From Vitrella brassicaformis (taxonomy: Eukaryota > Sar > Vitrellaceae), in assembly GCA_001179505.1 (NCBI GenBank), contig CDMY01000300.1, forward strand, positions 11,883 through 75,882: a DNA stretch of 64,000 bases. The letters run 5' to 3'. The position numbers were made by a program, and so were the translations under genes. Position 1 is the first letter of the stretch, and every line of letters begins with the position of its first letter. Shown here piece after piece: positions 11,129 through 22,584 of the stretch. The notes under the pieces are model-generated. The model did no database searches. It was given only the letters and a program-made list of their open reading frames with translations, and was not told the origin of the DNA.

Positions 11129-14100
11129 ATGGCGCTCATCGGCATAGGCGGGTCGTCCATGATGGTGCCGGAGCACCATTCTGCATCTGCCGCCACGCCC
11201 AACGGCCATCCCATTCCCTCTGCATCGACATACCTCTACCCGGCTGCATCCCCATCGCATAGTCATCATGGCGGCGGCTCGGGGCAGACGATGAGCTCGA
11301 GTAGCATTTTGTACAGCAAGAAGGTGCCGGTGCGCATCAAGGCGCCTGACAGGGAGGACCACTGCGCATCGCTCGACGTCAAGGTGGCGCTGCAGGCGGA
11401 AAGTAGCCAACAGGTAACTAACCAGAGATGACATATATAGAAAGGCAACATCGCCATGGTGTTGTTTGTCGTGTGTGTATCGTACCGTACAGATGCTCTA
11501 CGTGGAGCTGACCAACGAAGCCGACCCGTAGGCTAGGCAGCCTTAAGGCAGAGATGGAGGGAAGAGCGCCATCACATAATCTATGTGATATGCACTGTCT
11601 GTACGGGTGTGTGGTTTGTGTCTGTCAGGTATTTCCTGTACACGTTGCAGGTGAGTGAGTCGGACTTCCACGTGTTGAAGACCGACCAGCGCCTGCTGGT
11701 CGACTTCCAAACCTTCCCCTCCAAGTTCATCGAGCTACTGGAGGAGTGCCTCAAGGGCCAGCACTCGCAGCCGCTCACCGTCCCGCCCAGTCCATCGCCG
11801 CCACAGGCAGCATCCTCACACACGCACCCGGCGCACAACGTGTCGACCGCTATCTCCTCGTATGCACCATCGTACCTGGCCCAGAAGTGAGTGGGTGCGG
11901 TGTGTGATGCACCACACGACACGCGCATCGGCCTTCCTTTGTCCACGAATGTATGTGTGTGGGTGTGTGTATGTGTAGGTTTGTGGCCATATTGCTGTGC
12001 GGTCCCGGGAGTGGGCCTTCGCAGCCTGCAGGAGGGTCACCGTCGGGTGCGTCGTCGTCGTGTGGTGCGGTGCGTTGCGGGGAGGCGACGCTCAACCTGG
12101 TGGAGACCAACCAGTTCCGCGAGCTGACCCACCTCTTCCTGCGGCTGAGGCGCGGCAACGACGATGCCGTCAAGAAATACCTGGCCAAAAAACTCACCGA
12201 ATTCAAAGTCAGCCAGCACCTATACTAGACAGATGACGATGGTCTTGAGTGTGTATGGATGGATGTGTGTTGTCGTGTCGACCAGGTTCGTTGTGAGGAC
12301 ATGGGTCGTGAGCTGCACACTGCCGGCGAGACGCAGCGGAAGCAGAGCCACGACATAGACGACCTCACCACACGACTCAACAGCCTACAAATCGAACAGT
12401 GGGCGCAATACAACACGCACTTGACATACATGGAAGGGTCACGTGTTTGGGGTGTGGGTGTGGGTGTGATATGTATGTGTCAGTGGTCGCATGAAGGAGA
12501 GTTTGTCAGCGCATCACCAGGAGGAGGTGGCCCGGCTCAAACAAATGCACATGCAGGAAATGCAAAAGATACAACAGGTCCGGTCCGCACACAGACAGCA
12601 CAGGCATGTACACCGCCCTCCCACCCCCGGCTGCTGTGCCTTCCATATATCTCTTATGTGTGTATCAATCAGGTCGGCGTAGAGGAGCGTCAGGCAGCGG
12701 AGGGCCGCACCCAGCAGCAGATCGATGGCCTCGCCAAACGACTAGAGGAGGCCGAAAAGTCCAACCGGAACCTGCAGGAGAAAAAGTAAGGGATTAAGAC
12801 ACATACATACAAATTCACGAGCGCAGCGCATGTCAGTATGGCAGTCATGGAAGTGTTCGTCTGTTGGCTCTCCTGCGTGTCTGCCTGCAGGGTTCAGCTG
12901 GAGTCGAGCGACCGGGACCTGAGCCGCCGGCTGAAAAACTGCGAGAGCGAACTCCAATCAGCCAACGAACAGGTGAGGTGGAGTATACACACACAGAAAG
13001 GCACACGCAGGCCAGTGCGTGCATGAACAGCACAGCACGGATATCAGTCAGTCAGTGCATATGGCTGTCTGTGTGTGTATTCGTCGGTCCATCAGCTGCA
13101 GTCGTGTCGTGTAGAGGTGAAGGATTTGGAGAAGGTGCGGCACCAAAACGAGAAGAGCCTCACCGGACTTAACGAAAAAATCAAGGGATACATCGAACAG
13201 GTGGGTCAGGTACATTCATGCTCAACCGGTCGGTCGGTCAACCACACACAGACCGACCAGACCAGAGGCAGCCACTCAGCCAGCGAGCAATGTTTGTGCG
13301 CGTTGTGTGTGTCGCTGTCTGTGTATGGTCGGTCGCATTCATTCATTCATCTATCAGTTGCAGTCCAAGGATTCGTTGCTGAGCAACTCCAACACACTCA
13401 TAGACCAGCTCAGGTCACAGAAGGTAGGTGAGCCAGCCGAGCGGAGGACGGTCGGTCATCCCATCATCTCGCGTATCTGTCTGTCTGTATGTGTGTAGGC
13501 ATCGTTGGAGGATCACTTGTCTGAGGCCAAGGCGGCTCACAAGGAGCTCGAGGACAAGTTCCAAGAGAGCCTCAGAGAAATCAACAAGGCAGCCACCCTC
13601 CCACACACACACACACTGCTATACCTCTTCTGTTCGCATGTGTCTCTCTGCGCGTTTGTGCTGTGTGTGTCAGGGCAACGAGATCATCGAGAATTTGCAG
13701 CAGCAGGTCAAGAGCATGAAGGCCAAGAGCAAAGCCAAGTCAACCACCATCGCTGCCAACCAAAAGGTAAATACCGCCGTCACGTCACACACTATGTGTG
13801 TCTCCTCCCTCTCTGTGTGTGTGTCAGACGATCAACGAGTTGGAGCTCAAGATAGAGAAACAGAAACAAGACATCCAGCTGGTCGGTCAGTCAGTGGACG
13901 AGTGGTCACACATACACACCCGCTGGCTTTCTGTGTTGTGGCTATGGTCAGTGTGAGAAGCGTCTGGTAGAGGCGGCGGCGCGCGAGGCGTCGCTCAAGG
14001 AGGACATCGAGAAGGAACAACACAAACTCGCAGAGGCACAAAAGGCTCTCGCGGAAAAGCAAAACTGTAGGCAACCCATAAACACATGGATGGATGGATG

Positions 14101-15266
14101 GATGTGTGTGTGGTGCAGTCATAGATTTCGTGAATCAGCAGTGGGTAGAGCGTGAGCTGACGGTGGCCTTCCCCCCCAAGACACAGACACCCTCCCAGTC
14201 GGCACAGCGGTTCCCATCGGCCCCCGCACTCCCACACGCCAACAGCCACCCATCACAATCGCCCTCCTCCCTGCTGCCGCCGCCGCCATCCCTCACGGTC
14301 AACGCGCCATCCGTCATGGACCTGGCATGTCAGAATCGGCTCAATGACAAGACCGCAGAGAGGCTTATGCAGAGGGCTCTCGCTAACCCTTACCGACAGG
14401 CGGACAGCAGGCAGCTGCAGCAGCAGCAGCAGGAGAGGGGCGTGATGATGCCGAGAAGCGACGGCAGGCAGCCCGTAGGTATGCCGTTAACATTGCATCC
14501 ACGACGAACAAAGATCCAGACGAAGAGAGAGAGGTGTTTGTTCTGAATGCTTTGGCCAATTAGCCGGTGCTGCGAGTGGAGAGGGTGCAGCTGTTGGCGG
14601 TGGCGCTGGTGGTGTGTCGAGTAGTGTTGGTGCAGACGGGTTCGCCTACACGTTTCGGGCCAGTGGTGTGGGCAGCACCCCCACACCCACATCTGCATAT
14701 GCCGCTGGACCGGCCACCAGCAGCCAGCAGCCGTACTACCACACATCATCCAGCGGCTTCAGAGGTCTGCCAACTGCTGCGTGTGGTATACATACATCCA
14801 CATGAATGGAATGGACACACTTCCTCTTGTTTGCGCAGCTGTATCTCCGTTTGGTGCCGGTGGTGGCTTCTCGTCCGCCTCATACGGCAGGGCTGCCCCC
14901 ACCATGCAAACACAGCCGCCCGCAGACACACTGCACCAACACGGTGAGTACAAACTTAACAACCAACGCTGGGTTCTGCGCCACGTTGGTGTGGTGCATC
15001 AATCAGGTCTGCCGGACCCCGGTGCGGGTCGTCTGCACCGGCCGGACATCGAGTGTACGCCCCACTTCTCCCGTCGCAGGAACGGGGGCCTCGATGGCGG
15101 CACAGACGGCGAGAGCGAGAACCCCAGCCCGGCTCGGCAGATGCAGCAGCCGCCCCAGCCCTGCCAGCCAACGGTGGTGCCGCCTCGACAGAGGCCGCCC
15201 GATGAGGTGGCGTCTCGGCTGCAAGGGCCGGTGGTCTACCAGCCACCAGACAGGGGCAGCATGTAG
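11129..15266 (+). CDS. SASS6: Centriole cartwheel protein SAS-6
   Basis: SAS-6 builds the nine-fold cartwheel of centrioles and basal bodies. The globular head is clear: a Ser/His-rich leader of about 70 residues, then LYSKKVPVRIKAPDREDHC, a short exon MLYVELTNEADP spliced to YFLYTLQVSESDFHVL, then LLVDFQTFPSKFIELLEECL, the conserved head-domain core. A Pro/Ser insert is followed by NLVETNQFRELTHLFLRLRR (the PISA-type region) and AKKLTEFKVRCEDMGREL. About eight short exons then encode a long coiled coil. The tail (from about 14140) is Gln/Pro/Ser-rich low complexity ending PPDRGSM. More than twelve introns are present, many ending in TG repeats. It shows that the organism makes centrioles, hence probably flagella. 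Confidence 0.92.
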
Positions 15267-15423
15267 CTAGTGGAGGGTGAGAGGGAGGGAAATGCACAGC
15301 GGAAGCAGCCAAATAGGCCTGTGGATGGACGAGTGAATGACGGGCCCGTGTCTGGGAGTGTGTTGGATTCAATTGACGTGTTGATGGGGTGGGTGTGCTG
15401 CAGTGCACATGTGCGGCATGATG

Positions 15424-15599
15424 TGATGTTCGGGGCGGTGTGTGTGTGTGATATTACGGCTCGGCTGTCATGGGTAGTGTACACATTCACTTTGAAAACC
15501 ATCCACCGGTCTGATGTTCGGGGCGGTGTGTGTGTGTGATATTACGGCTCGGCTGTCATGGGTAGTGTACACATTCACTTTGAAAACCATCCACCGGTC
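15424..15599 (+). repeat. Tandem duplication of an 88-bp unit
   Basis: Two adjacent, essentially identical 88-bp units begin GATGTTCGGGGCGG and end CATCCACCGGTCT. The left inverted copy has this unit once, so the duplication arose in, or was assembled into, the right copy only. Confidence 0.9.
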
Positions 15600-15968
15600 T
15601 GCCAGTCAGTCAGTCAGTCAGCCCCACCCCACCGCTCCCTCACACGCACACGGAGAGAGAGAAAGAGAGAGAGAGAGTCTTCGAAGGGGGCCGAGAAAAA
15701 GGACGACCGCCCCTCTTGTCCTCTCCAGGCTGTACAATCCCCCACCCCGCCCACTTACACGCACACACACAGACAGAGAGAGAGAGAGAGAGCAAGACGA
15801 AAAAGAGCCCATCCACCCGTGTGTCTATCTGGCTGTCTGTGTGTCTGAGTCGTGTGATGGGTGCCACAGGACTTAGCCCCCCCTCCCTCCCTCCCTCCCT
15901 CCCCCTTATCAATTGAAAAAGAGCCCATCCACCCGTGTGTCTATCTGGCTGTCTGTGTGTCTGAGTCG

Positions 15969-16268
15969 NNNNNNNNNNNNNNNNNNNNNNNNNNNNNNNN
16001 NNNNNNNNNNNNNNNNNNNNNNNNNNNNNNNNNNNNNNNNNNNNNNNNNNNNNNNNNNNNNNNNNNNNNNNNNNNNNNNNNNNNNNNNNNNNNNNNNNNN
16101 NNNNNNNNNNNNNNNNNNNNNNNNNNNNNNNNNNNNNNNNNNNNNNNNNNNNNNNNNNNNNNNNNNNNNNNNNNNNNNNNNNNNNNNNNNNNNNNNNNNN
16201 NNNNNNNNNNNNNNNNNNNNNNNNNNNNNNNNNNNNNNNNNNNNNNNNNNNNNNNNNNNNNNNNNNNN
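15969..16268. other. Assembly gap (300 N)
   Basis: Exactly 300 N. The intact left copy has only about 50 bp between the two flanking sequences, and the 53 bp before the gap repeat 15799-15851, so the real gap is probably short or even an overlap. Confidence 0.95.
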
Positions 16269-16801
16269 CCATCCCTCCCTCCTTATCATATCACTCGGCC
16301 TGTCTGTCCACCACACTCACTCGACGACTGGCTCGACAGGCACCGTAACGAGACACAGAGACAGAGAGAGATAGACGGGACAGAGAGAGCAAGCCCTTCC
16401 CTCCACCGCTCCCTCCACCCCCCCTCCCTCCCCCCTTACACGCACACAGACAGGGAGAAAAATAGACGGGACAGAGAGAGCAAGCCCTTTGTCGGCAGGA
16501 CCAACCACACGCACACAGACAGAGAGACAGAGATCGAGAGACGATCTGTCCACCACCACCACCCCCGCCCCCAGTTCCTCCCCATCCTTATCACTGTGTC
16601 CACCGCCGTGCTACTCCATCCCTCCCTCCCTCCTTGTCATATCTCTCTGTCTGTCTGTCTGTCTGTCCACCGCTGACCCCCACCACACTCCTTCGACTGG
16701 CTAGGATATATCAGTCTCTCTGCAACCGTCTGCTCGGCAACCAACCAACTCTACTGTTCTACGGCCCATCCACACCACCGACCCACTGACGGACGGACAC
16801 A

Positions 16802-17780
16802 TCAGGCACTTGTGGACTGGCGGCTGCGCTGGATCTTGTTGATGTAGCTGATTGCGAGTGCCTCCCTCTCGGCAGCCAGGGCAGCGTAGTAGTAGTGCTC
16901 TGATGACTTCTCGGGGCGGCCTGCGGTCTTCTCGCCTTCCCAGAGAGCGTACGCCCCCAACAGCACCCTGCACAGACAGACAGGGGAGACACACACAGAG
17001 ACACAGACACACATGGATGTGGGGGTGCCTCGTGTGTGTGTAGGCCAAAGAAAGACTGACTGCAGCCCACTTACATCGAGTCGAAGCGCTCGCGGCTGAG
17101 GCCCGCCTCGATGATGAGGCGGTCCTCCTCCGCAGGGACGCTCCGCTCGTAGTGCTGCTGGGGCGACTCGTGACGGCCCTCCGACGACAGGGAACGGTCA
17201 AACGCCCTCTGCTTGACACTGCATGACAAGGCAGACAGACAGACAGAGAGGTGAGACACACACACATGCATAGAAGATGTGTTTGATGGTGTGTCAGTCA
17301 GTGAGGTGTGCGTGTTGGCTTACTACGCAGTGAAGGCGTCCTTGGGGGTCGGGCACACCAGCTGCCTCGCCTGCACGGTGTTCGCTGTGGCGGACGGGCG
17401 GTTGTTGGGGGGGTGGGTGTTGTGGGTGGGGGGGTTGTTGGCCTCCTCTGCCGGGGGTGTCGGGTGGGGGTTGGGCTGGTTGGGCTGGTTGGGGTGGTTG
17501 TCGGGTGTGTTGGCGGGTGGCTGTGTGGCTGGCGTGGCTCCCGTGGTGTTGGTGTTGGTGCCGCTCGACGTGCTATCAAAGTTGTCTGCATTCATCAATC
17601 AGGGAGGGCACACACACCATATCAACAGACACAACACCATGGCATATAACCCGTCACTGAGGGACCAACTCAGACAGCAAGTAGTGTGTGGCTGGCTGAC
17701 TTACCGAAGTCCGGATGCATCGGCATGAGCGCTCCGACCGTGCCCGGCAGGTCCAGTATCGGGGCTGTCGACTGCATCAT
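16802..17780 (-). CDS. Unknown small protein with Pro/Asn-rich middle
   Basis: Four exons join in phase. Exon 1 begins MMQSTAPILDLPGTVGALMP. Exon 2 starts DNFDSTSSG and continues into a Pro/Asn/Thr-rich low-complexity stretch of about 60 residues. Exon 3 reads VKQRAFDRSLSSEGRHE through RLIIEAGLSRERFDSM. Exon 4 reads VLLGAYALWEGEKTAGR and ends INKIQRSRQSTSA with a TGA stop. The C-terminal part is helical and charged with a YYYAALAAEREALA run. I recognise no family. The double ATG at 17775-17780 was taken as start; the frame upstream is open but without another nearby ATG. Confidence 0.6.
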
Positions 17781-18729
17781 CGGGCCGACCAGCTGACGAT
17801 TTATCAATCTCGCGTGTCAGCGGCGGCCTCTCCTCCCTGGTCGTCTCCTTTGCTGGCGAACGCCCTCGTGTGTCGCGGGCTCGTCAGTCACTCGCTGCGC
17901 TGGTTGCAGTGCAGTGCACTCACTGCCGACTTATCTCTGTTTTGGCGGCGGCAGGGTGCAGGCTGTTGCGAAACGAGGCTGACAGACGTGTGGGTATTGC
18001 TTGCACGGCTGTGGGCTGGACGGCGAGGGACAGAGAGCGTTTCTGTGTGGCTGTGGCGAAAGCGGGGGAAAACCGAAAGCGCACAGCTTCTCTTTTTCTT
18101 TTTGCCGTCTCCTGTCTCAACTTCTCGTCGAAATGGAAATTTACTTCCCTGTAAATGTTGCTGTCGTCTCGCACAAACGGTGTGCGCCTGCAGATGCAAG
18201 CCGCTTCTTTCTGACATGTGTGTTGTCGGTAGACGCCACGCGACATCTAACTGACAAAGGGAGAGAGACACTCCCGGCTTTGCTGTGCGCGAAGGCCGCC
18301 AGGGAGAAGGCCATCGTGGTGGTGGGGTGGGAGAAACAGCTCATTCAAACAGCAATTTCGCTTTTTTACACACACGCACACACAATCGGTGTGCGCAGAG
18401 AATTTGAATGAGCTGAAAGATAGAGGTTCTCCGTTCTCATGGAGAGAGACGCAGGGCAGTCAGAGAACGCGGACGCGGATGGACGAGAGACGCAGGGCAG
18501 GGCAGTCTATCCGCTGCAGTGGATGCATGGCCGCATCGGGTGCCAACGGGCTTAATTGTTGTTGTGGGTGTGGTCGGTGAGTGACACTGAGGGTACACGG
18601 AAAGCTTTGCCTCTCGCGTATATGGACACATTCGATCGGCCGGAAAGCTGCGGATCGAGATGGATGCCGCTGTCTGTGAGTTGCACTGCCGTGCGTCAGT
18701 TCATTTCATTCCGGCATCGGGCCATTTTG

Positions 18730-18764
<35 letters not shown>

Positions 18765-18859
18765 GACATACATATTACATATGCACAGCACACGGTCGGT
18801 CAGTCAGTCGCCTATACACAATGAACCGATCCACTCGTCCACCTCAATGAGATCTGCCG
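17781..18859. other. Intergenic region without a convincing gene
   Basis: About 1.1 kb upstream of the small Pro/Asn-rich gene and downstream of the basic-tailed exon, both on the minus strand. Open frames on both strands lack splice continuity or recognisable motifs. A GTCT microsatellite lies at about 18731-18762. Confidence 0.5.
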
Positions 18860-19121
18860 CTAATCGGCGGACCCCTCGCCCCTCCGCCGCTTCGGTGCCC
18901 TCTTGGCTGCCGCACCGGGGACCGCCTCGCTGCTGTCGGCCTTGCGGGCCTTCTTGCGTGGTCGGTGGGGTGCACCCGCTGCACCAGCTGCCGGCGGTGG
19001 TCGTTTCTTGTCTTCGTGCTGCTCCTGTCGCTGTCTGAGGAACTGCATCGTGTACATGAGCAGCTGCTCCTTGTGCTGAGTGACGGCCCGCTGGGCGGCG
19101 TCGAGGAGAAACAGCTCAGTA
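18860..19121 (-). CDS. C-terminal exon of an unknown basic-tailed protein
   Basis: An exon with a good acceptor (TTTGTGTCAG just upstream on the minus strand) encodes TELFLLDAAQRAVTQHKEQL and continues as a helical Gln/Arg/Glu-rich stretch. It then becomes Ala/Pro/Arg/Lys-rich with PRKKARKA and KRAPKRRRGEGSAD before a TAG stop; both basic clusters look like nuclear localisation signals. I could not find the upstream exons with confidence. The 240 bp between it and the next gene's stop codon leave room for only a short first exon, so it may be a tiny gene or an alternative 3' end of the neighbouring membrane protein gene. Confidence 0.35.
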
Positions 19122-19360
19122 CTGACACAAACAACGGTGAATGGGATGCCTGGCAGGCCCGACACGGACATACATACATTCATCCACTTAATGCATTGGA
19201 GTCACACACACACACACACACACACGCAATTGCACGCTTACACCAATCTACAAGAAAGAGGGTGCCTGCCAACTGTACACACAACACCGCCCCGCCACTG
19301 AGCGAGCGTCCATGCATACATATGTCCATGCCTAGCCATCTACGCCTATATTCTTGGGCT

Positions 19361-20618
19361 CTACGCCTTCTTGGGCTTGGTCCTTCTCTCAGCCCTCGGG
19401 GGGCTGGCTGCCCCCTCCTTGTCTCCTTCTGGCTTGATGGCCAGGGGCGGCACACACGACAGACAGTGGGACATGACAAACCACCCAAAGAGGACCAGCG
19501 CCACCACCACCGTCTTGGCCTGCTCCGACTGCCCAAACAGCCGTTGCTTGAGCTGAAACTGCAGCGTCTGCACTATGGTGGCAGCCGTCAGCAGCAGGAC
19601 ACCACCCAGGCCCGTCAGCTGGCTGCTGAGGGACGAGTTGAGCGACCCCAGCCGCATGATAGCCGCCATTGTGGCCAGCTCGTGTGTCAAGAGCTGCACA
19701 GCCATTCCCCAGGCCATGTTGGTCCTTCGAGCCTCCAGTACTTGGTAGGCGAGGAGGCAGCAGGGAACGAGGGGCAGCAGGAAGCCACAGAGGTACTGAA
19801 CGAGCGAGGCGCCTCTCTTGCGGTCGGCCCAGAAGGCGTAGGCCACTGGAGCAACAGAGAGGCTGTGCAGCACCGATGCGATGACCAGCCAGAACTTGAC
19901 ACTGTCGTGCTTGCTCGTATGCTTCTCGCCACTCCTCTCCATAGCGCAGCTGGCGCCTGTGGCGAGCAGCAGTCCCACGATGAGCGAGGTGGTGAACACG
20001 ATGGGCAGGTTGACTAAGATGCCTCTTTGCCCGGCGGCCTGGTGCAGCAGCCACTGGCGCCGCTGGCTGTTGAACACCAACACCGCCATGACGCACAGCA
20101 GCAGCGTCGGTGCGCACCGGAGGATGTAAGGGGCCCACCAGTAGGCCGGATCTTTTAGTACCTCGAAGCCACGGTGGTTCTTGTTCACCCGCTGGTAGAT
20201 GTACACGGCCTGGCACCACACACACACGCACGCACACACACGCAGAGAGAGAGAGGTGTGTCATCTGCACTCAGCACTGGCTGCCTGCACTGAGAAGGCC
20301 GCTTACAATGGCCATGAGAGCGTATATGCCGGCTCTCCTTTCATTTTGTCCCGAGAGGACCTCTTCTGCGTGCAGGCGACTGGCCACCGACCCTGCTGAG
20401 GGCTGCGATGCACCCTGGGTCGGCTGAGATGCACCTGTTGCCTCACCCCTCGGCTTCTCGGATGTCATGTCCCAAAGCCCTTTTTTCACAGGCTGTTCAG
20501 TGTCCCGCTGTGAACACAGCTGTTGCTGCGGAAGGACGAGCGCTGCAAGGGAGATGCGCTTTCTGGGCTCCTGGAGAAGCGAGCTTCTTAGCGAAGGGCA
20601 TCGCATGGCTGATTGCAT
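19361..20618 (-). CDS. Multipass membrane protein of unknown family
   Basis: Two exons. The first encodes a hydrophilic Gln/Ser/Pro-rich N terminus (MTSEKPRGEATGASQP), a charged helix, and NERRAGIYALMAI. The second starts AVYIYQRVNKNHRG and carries six or seven hydrophobic segments, for example ILRCAPTLLLCVMAVLVF, IVFTTSLIVGLLLATGA, FWLVIASVLHSLSVAPVAYA, YLCGFLLPLVPCCLLAYQVL, GGVLLLTAATIVQTL and VVVALVLFGWFVMSHCL. The tail is basic and ends TKPKKA. The frame is open back to an ATG at 20616-20618; the ATG at 20467-20469 (MTSEK) is an alternative start. I recognise no transporter signature. Confidence 0.7.
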
Positions 20619-20766
20619 TCATTGCAAACAGCCCTGCAACAAAGCCATAACAATCGCGTTCACACGACAGATGTCAATCCACCAGCCATATGTATCATCC
20701 CGCAGGAGTCCCACTCTGGCATCACATTACATGCCGTCGCATCACTCTGTCAGTCATCTTCTTCTC

Positions 20767-22253
20767 CTATCCCGTCCCGTCATCGTCCCGCCTTCTCCTC
20801 ACGCCATTGTCTTCCTCACCGCCCTTACTCGACATCTCCTCACACGGCGGTGCGCTGCACGATGACGCCATGGACGGCACAACCATGCCACTGTCCCCAA
20901 CCCCAACCCCGCCCCTACCCCTGCCGTGCTCTTCGGTGACGGACCTGACAACCTCTGGCCCTCGCTGCCTGTCTTGTGTCCTGTGCGGACCACAGGCCTG
21001 CCCCTCACTCACACCCCTCTCCACTGGCTGCACGGCATTGTTGTTGGCAGTCGCGTTGGCGGGCCCCACCATCGATGTGGAGCTTGTTGTCGAGGGCAGC
21101 GCGCCGATGGTCGACACTGTGGTCCTCGTCCCAGACGTGCTGCGATCGACAGTCACGCCCCGGATGCCCACGTCTTGGGGCGGATGCCGTCCCACCACTG
21201 GCGTCATCCCGGGGTGGGGCGGGACGGTCCCCCTGCCTCTCCCCAGCTGAGGCTGTGGGAGGGTGGATGGGCTGGAATATGACGAGGGCGGGGGCGGGAA
21301 GGGGGGGCCAGGGGACATGCAGGGGGGCTGTTGGACTGCAGCAGCAGCAGCAGCAGCAGGGATGCTGTCCTCCCATGTCGATAGGGTGCGTCTGTTGCCG
21401 CCGATGACTTTGGGTGAGTCGAGAGACTCGGTGCGGACAGTCCAGCTGCGGTAAGTGAATGGCTGCTGGTGTGCCATGAGGTCTCGTGCGATGTCGTGGG
21501 AGTGGAGGGACGAGGGGGGCAAGGACGAAGAGGGGCAGGGAGAGGGGGAGGGGCAGACAGCGGCGCTCGCCTGAGGGCACGGCTGCTCGCACGCTAGCTC
21601 CTCAGGGAACTGACCTGAATGAATCAATGAATGAGTCCCCCCGGACCCCACACACATACACATACATACCCATGTATGTATGTGCATCCGGTGCGGGTGG
21701 GTGAGTGCAGCTAGCTCGTCAGCTGAGTACTCACTCACTCACCAGTTGGTGGTGTGTCGTTATCGTCGAGTGGGACGTATAGTGTGAGGCAGTAGGCGTA
21801 GTACAAGACCATCACGGCCACGACACACACACACAAGTAGGTGGGAAGGGCTATCGCCCAATACCTGCAGACAGGACAGAACACCCACACACCACCACAG
21901 ACAGACAGACAGACAGACAGACAGACGAACAGACAGGTACCTACATGTGGGTGGGTGACATGCCTGCTATCCATTGCTGCATTCATTCATTCGTCTGTCT
22001 GCCTGGCTCTCTCCTCCCTCACTTGCTTGGGTAGACTGTGATGCCCAGCTGCTCCAGCACACTCTCTGGAATGAAGGCCCAGCACAGATACACACCTGCG
22101 CGTATGCATAACCCACACACCACACCACACACGCACTGATGATTGGATTGGCCGCTGTCTGTCTTTGGCTGGTGAGTGTGTGGTTGGACCGTAAGCGATG
22201 TATGACAGTATCCAGAAGACAAAGCCATACACTTCAGTGGTGATGTCGGCCAT
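20767..22253 (-). CDS. PIGP: GPI-GlcNAc transferase subunit P (PIG-P) with long C-terminal extension
   Basis: PIG-P is a small membrane subunit of the complex that adds GlcNAc to phosphatidylinositol, the first step of GPI-anchor synthesis at the ER. The first exons give MADITTEVYGFVFWILSYIA, then GVYLCWAFIPESVLEQLGIT with VYPSK, then YWAIALPTYLCVCVVAVMVL; the LGITxYPSKYWA signature and two membrane segments are diagnostic. After PPTGE the last exon adds about 300 residues of Pro/Ser/Thr/Gln-rich low complexity (with an Ala8 run) ending RRRRDDDGTG. PIG-P is normally about 130-160 residues, so this tail is unusual. In frame just upstream of the ATG lie a TTG, a TGA and then a 24-codon open frame. 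Confidence 0.88.
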
Positions 22254-22584
22254 CAATCACATGCTGGGCACTCCACTCGATGCTGTGCACGCCATCTCCT
22301 CCGCAGCCAGACCCTCTTTCTCCTCGGTCATCGGCTGGTGGTCAACAACTCATCTGTTGGTTGAAGCGGAACACGATTGAGCAGCACCAGGGCGGGCCAA
22401 GGGGATGGCGGGATCGCGGTGGAACAAGACTTAGGACTTGACTGCAATCCTAGCTCGCAGTGAGGGAGGCTGAAAAACGCGCTCATTTTGGGACGGCTGG
22501 CGCCGGAACTTGGAACTTGGATCTTGGAACTCGGAACTTGGTGGTCCCTGCGCCCGCGCCAAGCAACTATTTTGGACTCTGGGT
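22254..22584. promoter_or_regulatory. Divergent spacer with GGAACTTGG tandem repeats
   Basis: Between PIG-P (-) and the CENP-B-type gene (+). At 22505-22541 the plus strand carries GGAACTTGGAACTTGG followed by ATCTTGGAACTCGGAACTTGG, four to five near-copies of an 8-10-bp unit. It lies about 45-80 bp before the plus-strand ATG and is a good candidate for clustered transcription-factor sites. The spacer also holds the 24-codon upstream frame of PIG-P. Confidence 0.5.

Larger units (their letters stand above)
15379..16680 (+). repeat. Inverted repeat, right copy, interrupted by a gap
   Basis: This is the reverse complement of 1-887 at very high identity by eye. It starts at GTGTTGATGG about 110 bp after the SAS-6 stop and continues to CTGTCCACCGCTG near 16680. 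Differences from the left copy are an internal 88-bp tandem duplication, a second copy of a block of about 50 bp just before the gap, and the 300-N gap itself. No transposase or clear target-site duplication is visible. Confidence 0.85.

Noticed and set aside
15640-16676. Open frames spanning the N gap
   Set aside because: Runs of X come from unknown bases; flanks are simple repeats.
21890-21940. CAGACAGA array considered as a CRISPR-like or satellite array
   Set aside because: A plain tetranucleotide microsatellite inside a PIG-P intron, with no spacers.
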